A stretch of DNA of 30,853 bases from Thermoplasmata archaeon (GTDB lineage Archaea; Thermoplasmatota; Thermoplasmata; Thermoplasmatales; Thermoplasmataceae): the NCBI GenBank assembly GCA_021797295.1, contig JAKAAA010000004.1:1-30853 (forward strand), read 5' to 3'. Position numbers and translations under genes: made by a program. Every line of letters starts with the position of its first letter. The first letter of the stretch is position 1. The notes beneath the pieces are model-generated. The model did no database searches. It saw only the letters and a program-made list of their open reading frames with translations, and had not been told where the DNA came from. Positions 22,768 to 30,724 of this stretch are shown here, in pieces.

Positions 22768-23713
22768 GGTAATTATCCAGTATTTTAAAATCAGATTTCA
22801 TGATTTCTAGGCTGGCCGGATTTCTGAGAGCTGCTGCCGGATGCAACGTGATCAGATATTTATTTTCAAGTATTTTGCCATGGTATTCTGTAACAGCTTT
22901 CAGATTGAGCAGCGATCGCATGGCAGTTGAACCCAGAAGTATAATAATTCCCGGATTCACAATTTCAATCTGTTTCTTCAGAAAGGGCATGCATATTGAG
23001 ATTTCCTCATCTGTAGGCGCCCTGTTATCCGGCGGGAAAAACTGTACAACACTGGTTATATAAACATCTTCTCTGTGCAGTCCTATTCCCTCAATAAGGC
23101 TATCAAGCAATTTACCACTTCTTCCTATAAAAGGCCTTCTTTCAATGTCTTCGTTCCTGCCCGGTGCCTGGCCAATGAAAAATAATTTAGAATTTAAATT
23201 TCCTTCCCCGGGAACAAAATTTTTACTTAAATTCCACTCCCTGTTTTCATATATTTTTTTGTATTCCGAATTTATTGACTCCATTATAATATACTTTTTG
23301 ATATAAGAATCGGCATATTCAAGCAAATCTTTCTGGTTTTTAAAATTTAGTTCTTTCATGGCCTCCTGATAATCCAGCCAGATATACCCCCTGTGCTCAT
23401 ATGATGTTCTGACCCTGACGCTGTTAGGTACAATGGACATAAACATTCTCACATGCTTCAATATTTTCACCTTATTATAAACAAATCTGTATATTATATC
23501 ATAATGGAAATATGGAATCAGACTCTTTTCATCTATTTTTACGCCTGCTTCTTCAGCTGTTTCCCTTATGGCAGCATCCACACCGGTTTCACCCTGTTCT
23601 ATATGCCCTTTAGGAAAATCAAGCCAGCCCTCCGCCCTTTTCAGAAGCAGATATTTATAAATTCCATTGAAATTGGATAGAACCACAATGCCATAACTGT
23701 ATTCTTCTCTCAT
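22745..23713 (-). CDS. Nudix hydrolase fused to a family-4-like uracil-DNA glycosylase
   Basis: This 322-residue protein has two domains. Residues 1-140 are a Nudix hydrolase with a complete box at 36-58 (G-x5-E-x7-R-E-x2-E-E-x-G), preceded by L-D-F-P-K as in diadenosine-polyphosphate hydrolases. Residues about 150-322 are a uracil-DNA glycosylase: G-Q-A-P-G-R-N-E-D at 181-189, P-F-I-G-R-S-G-K-L-L, P-P-D-N-R-A-P-T, and H-P-A-A-A-L-R at 291-297. Of the four Cys that bind [4Fe-4S] in family 4, only Cys241 remains; the N-terminal pair is absent and the third is replaced in V-V-Q-F-F-P-P. ATG 23713 is chosen because a TATA box (23731-23743) lies 24 nt upstream; the ATG at 23734 lies inside that box. 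Likely role: removing damaged nucleotides and uracil. Confidence 0.85.
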   Translation of the reverse strand: MREEYSYGIVVLSNFNGIYKYLLLKRAEGWLDFPKGHIEQGETGVDAAIRETAEEAGVKIDEKSLIPYFHYDIIYRFVYNKVKILKHVRMFMSIVPNSVRVRTSYEHRGYIWLDYQEAMKELNFKNQKDLLEYADSYIKKYIIMESINSEYKKIYENREWNLSKNFVPGEGNLNSKLFFIGQAPGRNEDIERRPFIGRSGKLLDSLIEGIGLHREDVYITSVVQFFPPDNRAPTDEEISICMPFLKKQIEIVNPGIIILLGSTAMRSLLNLKAVTEYHGKILENKYLITLHPAAALRNPASLEIMKSDFKILDNYLKSHGNP

Positions 23714-23730
23714 GAAAAGGAATCTCAAAC

Positions 23731-23743
23731 ACATATAAAAATT
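23731..23743 (-). promoter_or_regulatory. TATA box of the Nudix-UDG gene
   Basis: On the minus strand AATTTTTATATGT is centred 24 nt before ATG 23713, which decides the start codon of this leaderless gene. Confidence 0.5.
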
Positions 23744-23848
23744 AGCCCTGTTCTGGGAGCAATTAGTAGGGGTAATTTAAAATTAATAGTGCATATATTA
23801 TTCTAAATCAATGCAAAACTCTTTATTTTATAACCACTTTGATAAAGA

Positions 23849-24523
23849 ATGAGAATTTATGCTGAAATTTATCCTTCCAGAAACCTCCAAAATGTAGAAA
23901 AAAATTTACAGAAATTAATAAATTTTGACGGCTTCAATATACCGGACAATCCCCTTGGATACCCCACAATGCCACCGGAACTTATAGGCTATATGATTCG
24001 GGAAACTTATCCGCACAAGGAAATAATCATGAATCAGAGGCTGAAGGATATCAATGAATTAAAACTGCGATCAGTGATTACCGCAGCAAAGGCCATTAAA
24101 GCCTCTGTTATATTTACACAGGGAGATAAACCCAGATTCGGGAATGAATTCAATGAAATAGGTTCAATTGATGCCATGAAACTCGCAATAAGAAGGGGCG
24201 TTGAATCTGGTGTTATACTGAGTTTCAGGAAACCGCTGAATGATATAAAAACAAGGATGGAGAAGGGTGCAAACATATTTCTTGTAGTAAACTTCGGGGA
24301 CCTTTCCATCCTGGATAAAATAAAGACCGAAAAGCTCATACCGTATATAATAGTCAAAACGGGAAAAAATGGTGAAATAGTTGAGAGGATAAATCAGCCT
24401 TCTGTGGAACTAGGTGAACTGCACTCTTTCATTTATAAATTGAAGGATTATAATTTCAGGGGTTTTTTATTTTCTGTGCCGGGGGACACAGAAACATTGA
24501 TAGATATTAAGGAATATATATAG
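23849..24523 (+). CDS. Methylenetetrahydrofolate reductase-like TIM-barrel protein
   Basis: A 224-residue protein resembling a short MetF-type methylenetetrahydrofolate reductase: F-N-I-P-D-N-P-L-G-Y-P-T-M near residue 29 (family: D-x-x-x-x-x-D-N-P), an N-Q-R-L-K-D-I-N segment near 62 (family: R-D-x-N), then A-A-K-A-I-K-A-S-V-I-F-T-Q-G-D-K-P (family: G-D-x-P). These elements shape the FAD and folate sites. It is shorter than bacterial MetF (about 290 residues), and the C-terminal half is divergent, so the cofactor and substrate (tetrahydrofolate, tetrahydromethanopterin or other) are uncertain. A TATA-like TTTATTTTATAA at 23822-23833 indicates a leaderless gene. Confidence 0.65.
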   Translation: MRIYAEIYPSRNLQNVEKNLQKLINFDGFNIPDNPLGYPTMPPELIGYMIRETYPHKEIIMNQRLKDINELKLRSVITAAKAIKASVIFTQGDKPRFGNEFNEIGSIDAMKLAIRRGVESGVILSFRKPLNDIKTRMEKGANIFLVVNFGDLSILDKIKTEKLIPYIIVKTGKNGEIVERINQPSVELGELHSFIYKLKDYNFRGFLFSVPGDTETLIDIKEYI

Positions 24524-24613
24524 AAATTATTATTCAAATTTCATGGGAATCTGATATTTTTGCATGGGATTTTTTATAAAAAGCTTAATTAAGCATCCTT
24601 ACATTCTAATTTA

Positions 24614-25090
24614 TTGTACTGTGTCACAATAGAGGATAAAAAGGTTTCAAACTACGACAGCATCTTCCAGATTTTGAAATTAAAAGTTGATTCCATTTTT
24701 GTAATAGATTACGACGCATTAAGAAATAGGTATCTGAACCTAAAATTATATGATGAACTGGCAAAATTTTTTGAACTTACTGTAATGAATTACCCTGAAA
24801 CGGAAAATGATCTCATGGATACCATTATAAACGGGGCTTCAACTGTGATTATAAACAATAATCTAACATATAAGAGAATATCCAGCTATCTTTCGTTCAC
24901 ACAGAATATTGCCATGAATTACAAGTATGTTGACACCTGCATTCATTTTTCCGAGATGGGCGGTAATATGTTTCTTACTGATAAGGAAATAATGCTTCCT
25001 TACGTGTTGGCTTATAATTATAATAATTTCCCCATTAAAAATTCCATTCAGCTGCGGAATTTTCCCACTGACCTTATGGAGTCCTCCTGA
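24614..25090 (+). CDS. Hypothetical protein, possibly a reduced HisA-like (COG1411) barrel
   Basis: I do not recognise this 158-residue protein with certainty. The segment I-F-V-I-D-Y-D-A-L-R-N-R-Y-L-N near residue 29, followed by about 30 residues and G-A-S-T-V-I-I-N, resembles the middle of archaeal HisA-related proteins (COG1411; pattern D-L-D-x-x-x-x-x-x-x-N then G-A-x-x-V-V). If so, it is only part of a barrel, without the phosphate-binding loops, and probably not an enzyme of histidine synthesis. There are no membrane segments. The start is TTG 24614, with TTTTTTATAAAAAG at 24569-24582 about 35 nt upstream; a later TTG is possible. Confidence 0.45.
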   Translation: MYCVTIEDKKVSNYDSIFQILKLKVDSIFVIDYDALRNRYLNLKLYDELAKFFELTVMNYPETENDLMDTIINGASTVIINNNLTYKRISSYLSFTQNIAMNYKYVDTCIHFSEMGGNMFLTDKEIMLPYVLAYNYNNFPIKNSIQLRNFPTDLMESS

Positions 25091-25098
25091 TTGGAATT

Positions 25099-25110
25099 GT
25101 TTACATATAA
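25099..25110 (+). promoter_or_regulatory. TATA box of pyrD-pyrK
   Basis: TTTACATATAAG is centred about 25 nt before ATG 25130 with no Shine-Dalgarno between, predicting a leaderless transcript. Confidence 0.5.
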
Positions 25111-25129
25111 GTAACAGATAGGGAAGTAT

Positions 25130-26026
25130 ATGCAACTGGAAACTGACATAGGAATAAAGCTCGGGAACCCATTTATCCTTGCTTCTGGAATTCTTGATGA
25201 GAATGGTTATACCATTCAGAGGATACTTGAATCCGGTGCGGGCGCAGCAGTAACCAAATCAATAGGATCTTCCGAAAGAAAGGGGTTTGACCCGCCTGTT
25301 GTTTATTCAGACGATAACTTTACCATAAATGCAATAGGCTTATCGAATCCGGGAATAGAGAATTATGGAGATGAGATTAAGATAGCACTGCGTGCGGGAA
25401 AACCTGTTATAGGCAGTATATTCGGACAGAGCCCTGAAGAGTTTGCAGAACTTGCAAAAAGAATGGAAAATTACGGAGCATCAGGAGTTGAGCTTAATTT
25501 ATCCTGCCCCCATGTAAACGGTTATGGCATGGAGGTGGGTTCAGACCCGGAACTGGTAACAGCAATAGTTGAGGAGGTCAAATCAAGAATTAATATCCCG
25601 GTCTATGCAAAGCTGTCACCGAATACATCGGATATGATAAAGCAGGCAGATGCCGCATCAAAATGCGATGGATATGTTCTGATCAATACATTGAAGGCCA
25701 TGAAAATAGATATAAATGCCAGAATGCCGGTTCTCAGCAATATTTATGGCGGCCTAAGTGGAAAATCAATAAAGCCCGTTGGAATCAGGTATGTTTATGA
25801 GGTTAAAAGGGAAACAGGTAAACCTGTAATCGGTGTTGGTGGAATAAATACAGCTGAGGATGCCATTGAATACATTATGGCAGGTGCTTCCGCCGTCCAG
25901 ATCGGCTCCGTGCTTTCATCCAGAGGAATATCTGTTTTCAGGGATCTCTCTGAGGGACTGAGAAATTATATGGAAATGAATTCCATAGAAAAAGTGGAAG
26001 ACCTTGTGGGGGTGGCAATCAGATGA
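25130..26026 (+). CDS. pyrD: Dihydroorotate dehydrogenase, class 1B catalytic subunit
   Basis: This 298-residue FMN TIM-barrel enzyme oxidises dihydroorotate to orotate in pyrimidine synthesis. N-P-F-I-L-A-S-G at the N terminus, A-V-T-K-S-I-G near 40, N-A-I-G-L-S-N-P-G near 67, and the base Cys126 in N-L-S-C-P-H-V are the class 1B signature; the C-terminal I-G-V-G-G-I and A-V-Q-I-G-S bind FMN phosphate. Cys as catalytic base, plus the adjacent pyrK, point to the NAD-dependent PyrDK type. It overlaps pyrK by 4 nt (ATGA). Confidence 0.95.
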   Translation: MQLETDIGIKLGNPFILASGILDENGYTIQRILESGAGAAVTKSIGSSERKGFDPPVVYSDDNFTINAIGLSNPGIENYGDEIKIALRAGKPVIGSIFGQSPEEFAELAKRMENYGASGVELNLSCPHVNGYGMEVGSDPELVTAIVEEVKSRINIPVYAKLSPNTSDMIKQADAASKCDGYVLINTLKAMKIDINARMPVLSNIYGGLSGKSIKPVGIRYVYEVKRETGKPVIGVGGINTAEDAIEYIMAGASAVQIGSVLSSRGISVFRDLSEGLRNYMEMNSIEKVEDLVGVAIR

Positions 26027-26766
26027 GGTATTTTAGCGTTATAGAGAATATAAGGGAAGCAGAAAATGTCAGCACACTGGTATTCAATGATGATATAGAA
26101 ATCATTCCGGGGCAGTTTATTATGGCATGGGTTCCGGGTATAAACCAGATTCCATTATCATTTTCTTCTACTGTGAATCCGAAAAGCATTACTGTAAAGG
26201 TATACGGTGAGGCATCGGCAAAGATTGCGGGTATGAAACCAGGTGATAGAATATTTTACGAAGGGCCCTATGGAAATGGTTTTACCCATGTGAATGGAAG
26301 AAAACTGATCATAGGAGCCGGAAGTGGCATAGCCCCGCTGATACCGCTGGCTGATAAAGACACTACCGCCATATTATCTGGAAAAACATCTGGAGATATT
26401 ATTTTATCATCTAAATTTAATCCAGAAAATTTGAGGATTGTAACAGACGATGGCACATTGGGGATAAAAGGATTTGCCACAGAAGCGCTGAAGGACATGG
26501 ATATGGAAAATTTTGACATGGTTTATGTGTGCGGACCGGAAATTATGCTCAAGGCAGTATTCAATTATTTGAAGGGTATGGAAATCTCCTGCCAGTTTTC
26601 ACTGGAAAGATCCATGAAATGCGGAATAGGCATATGTGATTCCTGTTCAATAAACGGTTATCAGGTATGCCGTGACGGCCCTGTTTTCACCATTGATCAA
26701 TTGAGAAAAATGGATGAATTCGGAAGAACAAAGCTTACCTACTCAGGCAGGCGGATCTTCTTTTAG
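26023..26766 (+). CDS. pyrK: Dihydroorotate dehydrogenase electron transfer subunit
   Basis: A 247-residue flavoprotein of the ferredoxin reductase family that passes electrons from PyrD to NAD+ or another acceptor. The flavin-binding P-L-S-F-S-S lies at 44-49, G-A-G-S-G-I-A-P-L near 98-106 starts the nucleotide-binding domain, V-C-G-P-E near 169-173 is the usual family motif, and Cys200, 205, 208 and 216 bind a [2Fe-2S] cluster. Length is normal and all expected motifs are intact. It is translationally coupled to pyrD. Confidence 0.93.
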   Translation: MRYFSVIENIREAENVSTLVFNDDIEIIPGQFIMAWVPGINQIPLSFSSTVNPKSITVKVYGEASAKIAGMKPGDRIFYEGPYGNGFTHVNGRKLIIGAGSGIAPLIPLADKDTTAILSGKTSGDIILSSKFNPENLRIVTDDGTLGIKGFATEALKDMDMENFDMVYVCGPEIMLKAVFNYLKGMEISCQFSLERSMKCGIGICDSCSINGYQVCRDGPVFTIDQLRKMDEFGRTKLTYSGRRIFF

Positions 26767-26799
26767 AAAGTTTTTAATACAATACAATTATAGGAATTT

Positions 26800-27033
26800 A
26801 TGGTAGATGGAAGCGTGGAAGAGAAGTGCATTTTCAACAGATCGGGAAATTGCTATTTTCTCGAATCAAAGGTGGAAACCTGCCATCTGTGCTTTAACTT
26901 CAAAACTTTTAATATGCTGGGCAAAAAGAAAAAATTATACTATAACATTTTTGATTATTTAGATGAAAATGGAATAAGCCGCAGCCTGTTCCCGAAGGAT
27001 AATTCAGAACAGGATTCACTCAAAAATTTATAA
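26800..27033 (+). CDS. Small Cys-rich protein, putative zinc-binding
   Basis: I do not recognise this 77-residue protein. Four Cys are arranged C-x7-C-x9-C-x2-C (residues 10, 18, 28 and 31), including the C-H-L-C pair, which suggests a small zinc ribbon-like fold; a basic G-K-K-K-K-L stretch follows. The ATG at 26800 has TTTTTAATA at 26770-26778 about 25 nt upstream, the leaderless arrangement of its neighbours, which supports a real gene. Confidence 0.6.
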   Translation: MVDGSVEEKCIFNRSGNCYFLESKVETCHLCFNFKTFNMLGKKKKLYYNIFDYLDENGISRSLFPKDNSEQDSLKNL

Positions 27034-27036
27034 TAA

Positions 27037-27046
27037 GTATTATATT
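27037..27046 (+). promoter_or_regulatory. TATA box of the DUF202 gene
   Basis: GTATTATATT is centred about 26 nt before ATG 27068; no Shine-Dalgarno is seen. Confidence 0.4.
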
Positions 27047-27067
27047 GTAATTTGTTATTGAATTAAA

Positions 27068-27406
27068 ATGTCTTCCAATACTGATCACTTTGCAAACAAG
27101 AGGACTTTTCTCGCCTGGATGAGAACGGGCATATCACTCATGGGTTTCGGGTTCGTTATTGCAAAATTTGTTATATTTCTTGACGCTCTGGAGGGCAAGG
27201 TAACCTCATCATTCAGCGATTCGCTGATAGCAGGAGAAGTGATGATAGTAGTTGGAATGATAACCATTGCCTACGGTTATATTGAATACGTTACAAATGA
27301 AAAGGATCTGGATAACAATAAATATAATTCAAGAAAAACAGAGCTGTTTCTATTTACTGCAATAATAATAGGCATGGCAATTCTATTGCTGCTCTTTATA
27401 ATATAA
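27068..27406 (+). CDS. DUF202 (YidH-like) membrane protein
   Basis: A 112-residue protein with three hydrophobic helices. The N-terminal F-A-N-K-R-T-F-L-A-W-M-R-T-G-I-S-L-M-G-F-G motif is the signature of DUF202. Related domains occur in the VTC polyphosphate polymerase complex of eukaryotes, but the prokaryotic stand-alone proteins have no settled role. It is a single leaderless gene convergent with ilvC. Confidence 0.85.
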   Translation: MSSNTDHFANKRTFLAWMRTGISLMGFGFVIAKFVIFLDALEGKVTSSFSDSLIAGEVMIVVGMITIAYGYIEYVTNEKDLDNNKYNSRKTELFLFTAIIIGMAILLLLFII

Positions 27407-27440
27407 AAATATAATAAACTATTTATGCCATTTATGGAAA

Positions 27441-28451
27441 TTATTTTTTTGGCTGTCCTCTCAGAACTATCTCCCTGAGCTCTCTGCCAACCTGTTCCTC
27501 AAGGGAATTGTCCAGGTCGTCCATGAGCGATTTGAGTTTTTTTGAACCTTCGTCGTATTCCTCTATCCATTCATCCGCAAATTTTCCACTCTGGATTCTC
27601 TGGGCCTTTTCCTTCATTCTTCTTTTTACATCCTCATTGATTACATACGGGCCAACGGTTAACCCGCCATATTTTGCAGTATCTGAGACAGCCCGCATCA
27701 TTCCGGATAACCCGCTTTGATATATCTGATCCGTTATCAGCTTCATTTCATTGATTGCCTCAAAGTATGCCATTTCCGGCCTGTATCCCAGTTCAACTAT
27801 TGTCTGGAATGCTGATCTGAGCATGGCTGTCAATCCACCCACAAGATCCAGCTGCTCCCCCATGAGATCTGTTTCAGTTTCCTCCTTGAAAGAGGTTTCC
27901 AGCACACCTGCCTTTGTGGCACCTAGTGCCTTTGCTATGGCTAGGGACTTGTTCAGTGCCTTGCCAGAATGATCCTGATGTACGCCGACCAGCACAGGAA
28001 CACCTCCACCCTTTACGAAAAATTCCCTAACAGACGGACCGGGAGCCTTTGGCGCAGCCATGTAAACATCAACATACTCCGGTGGCTGAATCAGCTTGTA
28101 ATGTATATTGAATCCGTGCGCAAATACCAGGTCCATGCCCTCCTTGAGAACCGGCTTTACCTTTTCATTGTATATCTTCCTCTGAACCATGTCAGGAACC
28201 AGAAATATAACAATGTCGGCATCCTTCAGGGCCTCTTCGGTCTTTACCGGGGTTACCCCATCCTCAATAGCCTTCTTCCATGAGTTGCCTTCCCTTTCAA
28301 GGCCAAGTTTGACCTTGAGCCCCGAATCAAGCAGGTTAAGAACCCATGCCCTTCCCTGGCTTCCATAGCCCAGAACAGCAATATTCTTATCCCTAACATA
28401 TTTTAAATCTGCATCATTTTCTGTGTAAACCTTTCCAAGTATTTTACTCAC
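27441..28451 (-). CDS. ilvC: Ketol-acid reductoisomerase
   Basis: This 336-residue class I enzyme converts acetolactate or acetohydroxybutyrate to the dihydroxy acids of valine and isoleucine synthesis using NAD(P)H and Mg2+. G-Y-G-S-Q-G-R-A near residue 29 is the dinucleotide fold, H-G-F-N-I-H-Y near 115 carries the catalytic His region, and D-L-M-G-E-Q-L-D-L-V-G-G near 194 supplies the Asp and Glu metal ligands. Length is normal. GTG 28451 overlaps the end of ilvN by 8 nt and has GGGGTG upstream; it is the last gene of ilvBNC. Confidence 0.95.
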   Translation of the reverse strand: MSKILGKVYTENDADLKYVRDKNIAVLGYGSQGRAWVLNLLDSGLKVKLGLEREGNSWKKAIEDGVTPVKTEEALKDADIVIFLVPDMVQRKIYNEKVKPVLKEGMDLVFAHGFNIHYKLIQPPEYVDVYMAAPKAPGPSVREFFVKGGGVPVLVGVHQDHSGKALNKSLAIAKALGATKAGVLETSFKEETETDLMGEQLDLVGGLTAMLRSAFQTIVELGYRPEMAYFEAINEMKLITDQIYQSGLSGMMRAVSDTAKYGGLTVGPYVINEDVKRRMKEKAQRIQSGKFADEWIEEYDEGSKKLKSLMDDLDNSLEEQVGRELREIVLRGQPKK

Positions 28452-28761
28452 TTATAACACCCCATTCGTATTTCTTTGCCTTATTATATTTAATTTCAAA
28501 TTCTTTGCAGGTAGTTCCCTCAAGTTCCTCCACGAAGTCAATATCCACCATCTTGCTCAGGGTTACAAGGGAAAGATCCAGGTTGCCGAGCCCGCTTCGA
28601 TCTTGAATGGACATATACACCGTACATTTTCCATTATCCTCTACCTTCATGTCCATCCATTTTATATCAAGCCAGAATCTCCTGAAATTAGCTGCTATTC
28701 TCTCCAGAAGTCCGGCATCCCTGTAATATCCTTCAATTTTTATTGTTTTGTCTGGGATCAC
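28444..28761 (-). CDS. ilvN: Acetolactate synthase small subunit-like ACT protein
   Basis: The 105-residue protein is placed between ilvB and ilvC and has one ACT-like domain: a first strand I-K-I-E-G-Y-Y, helix G-L-L-E-R-I-A-A-N-F-R-R, and strands around D-M-K-V-E-D-N-G and C-T-V-Y-M-S-I-Q-D. It should regulate and stabilise IlvB and may sense valine. The second domain of longer IlvH proteins (about 160 residues) is missing, as in E. coli IlvN or IlvM. GTG 28761 lies 5 nt after GAGGTGAT and overlaps ilvB by 29 nt. The sequence is divergent, so the call leans on context. Confidence 0.75.
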   Translation of the reverse strand: MIPDKTIKIEGYYRDAGLLERIAANFRRFWLDIKWMDMKVEDNGKCTVYMSIQDRSGLGNLDLSLVTLSKMVDIDFVEELEGTTCKEFEIKYNKAKKYEWGVISE

Positions 28762-30451
28762 TGACGATCACCTCACTTAATTTTCCGCCGGGCGGTAATG
28801 TTGGTAGCGCAAGCTCCTCCTTATTTACCGGAACCCTGATCACCGAGGGAACATTTTCCCTTATTGCAGTTCTCACGTATTCCATTATATCTGAATAGTT
28901 ATGTGCTTCAAACGCATCGGCACCGAATGATTCGGCATATTTCAATATATTTGGGGAATTGCCGTAGTCCACGCCCACTATTCTTCTATTCTGGAACATA
29001 TCCTGCACCTGACGGACAAGCCCCAGGGTTCTGTTATCATTTACCACTGCTATTACAGGGATATTTTCATCCACGGCAGTTGCAAGATTGTTTCCGGTCA
29101 TCATGAAAGATCCATCACCGTCGTAGTCCACAACAATCTTATCCGGCCTACCAACCTTTGCCCCCATTGCAGACGGCAATCCGAATCCCATGGTTCCCAT
29201 TCCAGTTGAGGAAAAGAAGGACCGGGGCTCAAGGTTTTCCCAGTGTGTTTCAGCCCACATCTGGTGCTGACCCACACCTGTTGTCATTATTGCATCCCTC
29301 GGCAGTACCTCCCTGAGTGCTTTGAGTATCTGCCATGGACGCATATAGCCATCATCCGGAGGGTGTGAGAACTGCGAGTAGTATTCCTTCAATTCATTAA
29401 CCCTGCGATTCCATGCATAATTAGCCTTTTTCCTGCCCAGAACGGAGAGCGCATTCAGAAGCTCATTTACAAGTATCTTCGCATTTCCAGCCATTGAAAC
29501 ATCCGGTTTTATACCTCTGGAAAAATCCGTGGGATCCAGGTTTATTGACATGAATACCTTTTTAGTGTCCTTCATTTCATCGTATGATGTAAATGTACGG
29601 TCACTGAATCTTGCTCCAACTGCCAGGAGTAGGTCCGATTCAAGCGCAACCATGCTGGCTTCTGCCCTGCCGTAATATCCCATTGCACCAACATACAGTG
29701 GATAATCTGCAGGTATTGCGGATTTCCCGGGGAGTGTTGATACGACCGGGCATCCCAGGAACTCAGATAATTTAAGTATTTCATCGGTTGCGTTGGCCCA
29801 TACAACACCGGTACCTACCAGTATTACTGGCTTTTCTGCCTTCATAAGATTTAATGCCATCCTGTTCAATATGTCTCTATTTACAACAGTTTCAAAGGGT
29901 TTATAATGCACATCTGGAGAATCGGGATATGTAACACTGCCGATATCCTCCATCTGTACATCCCTGGGTACATCAACAACCACTGGACCTGGCCTACCTG
30001 TAGAGGCTATATAGAATGCATTTTTCACCCAGACAGGGATTTCTTGCACGGTTTTGACCTCTACAGCATACTTGGTTACGGGGAATGATACGCCCAATGT
30101 ATCGGATTCCTGAAAAGAAAGCTTTCCCATTGCATTCCTGTTTACGGCCCCAGTGATTGCAACAACCGGAGACGAATCCTGATATGCTGTGATTAAACCG
30201 GTTACTATATTTGTTACACCCGGTCCCGCTGTAGCAGTGAGAACTCCGGGATTTCCTGTAGCCCTGGCATAGCCATCGGCTGCATGGGCAGCTGCCTGTT
30301 CATGCCTCATGAGTATATGCCTCAATTCCCCTGATTCAACGTCCTCAATAAATGAATCATATAAGGGCATGTTATACAATCCCGGTATGCCGAAAAGATC
30401 TTTTACGCCTTCCCTTTTCATTGCCTTTAAAAGCAGTTCAGAGCCTTTCAT
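28733..30451 (-). CDS. ilvB: Acetolactate synthase large (catalytic) subunit
   Basis: A 572-residue TPP enzyme catalysing the first common step of valine, leucine and isoleucine synthesis. The catalytic Glu51 lies in R-H-E-Q-A-A-A-H-A-A-D-G-Y-A-R-A-T-G; the central FAD-binding domain is present, and the C-terminal TPP/Mg motif G-D-G-S-F with N-D-N about 25 residues later is complete. Length is normal. ATG 30451 is preferred because GGAG lies 8 nt upstream; a GTG at 30460 would be directly adjacent to that GGAG. It heads the ilvBNC operon and has an unusual leader. Confidence 0.93.
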   Translation of the reverse strand: MKGSELLLKAMKREGVKDLFGIPGLYNMPLYDSFIEDVESGELRHILMRHEQAAAHAADGYARATGNPGVLTATAGPGVTNIVTGLITAYQDSSPVVAITGAVNRNAMGKLSFQESDTLGVSFPVTKYAVEVKTVQEIPVWVKNAFYIASTGRPGPVVVDVPRDVQMEDIGSVTYPDSPDVHYKPFETVVNRDILNRMALNLMKAEKPVILVGTGVVWANATDEILKLSEFLGCPVVSTLPGKSAIPADYPLYVGAMGYYGRAEASMVALESDLLLAVGARFSDRTFTSYDEMKDTKKVFMSINLDPTDFSRGIKPDVSMAGNAKILVNELLNALSVLGRKKANYAWNRRVNELKEYYSQFSHPPDDGYMRPWQILKALREVLPRDAIMTTGVGQHQMWAETHWENLEPRSFFSSTGMGTMGFGLPSAMGAKVGRPDKIVVDYDGDGSFMMTGNNLATAVDENIPVIAVVNDNRTLGLVRQVQDMFQNRRIVGVDYGNSPNILKYAESFGADAFEAHNYSDIMEYVRTAIRENVPSVIRVPVNKEELALPTLPPGGKLSEVIVSDPRQNNKN

Positions 30452-30478
30452 ATAAACCACTCCTGCAAAATCTAAAAC

Positions 30479-30523
30479 TCACTGACAAGCTACTACTAAA
30501 GCTATTACTAAAAAATACGCCAC
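30479..30523 (-). other. Branched-chain-rich micro-ORF in the ilvB leader
   Basis: A GTG-started 14-codon frame would encode MAYFLVIALVVACQ, with eight of 14 residues being Leu, Val, Ile or Ala around the centre, 28 nt before the ilvB ATG. It has no Shine-Dalgarno but begins 5 nt after the stop of another micro-ORF (30529-30567, MVANMKSVSRFI). Whether it is translated is unknown. Confidence 0.25.
30487..30510. repeat. Tandem 12-bp direct repeat upstream of ilvB
   Basis: AAGCTACTACTA (30487-30498) is followed immediately by AAGCTATTACTA (30499-30510), 11 of 12 bases identical. On the ilv strand the units read TAGTAATAGCTT and TAGTAGTAGCTT. The position 36-60 nt before ilvB fits a binding site in the leader or near a promoter. 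Confidence 0.6.
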
Positions 30524-30624
30524 AGATGTTAGATAAACCTACTCACACTTTTCATGTTTGCCACCATATTCCCAATTACTTTAATGTAGTATCCGTGACA
30601 GTTAATTTCAAACGTGCCCAATCA

Positions 30625-30640
30625 ATATACATATAATGTA
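30625..30640 (-). promoter_or_regulatory. Possible promoter of ilvBNC
   Basis: On the minus strand TACATTATATGTATAT is the best TATA-like element; it would give a leader of about 150 nt, long for this genome. The rest of 30461-30724 contains the two micro-ORFs and tandem repeat and no other gene. Confidence 0.35.
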
Positions 30641-30724
30641 ACAGGTAATATGCTTTATGTATCTATACTATTTAGTTTTTTTGTGTTAGAATTTTGGAAC
30701 CTGGAGGTTATTATAGTTTATTAC

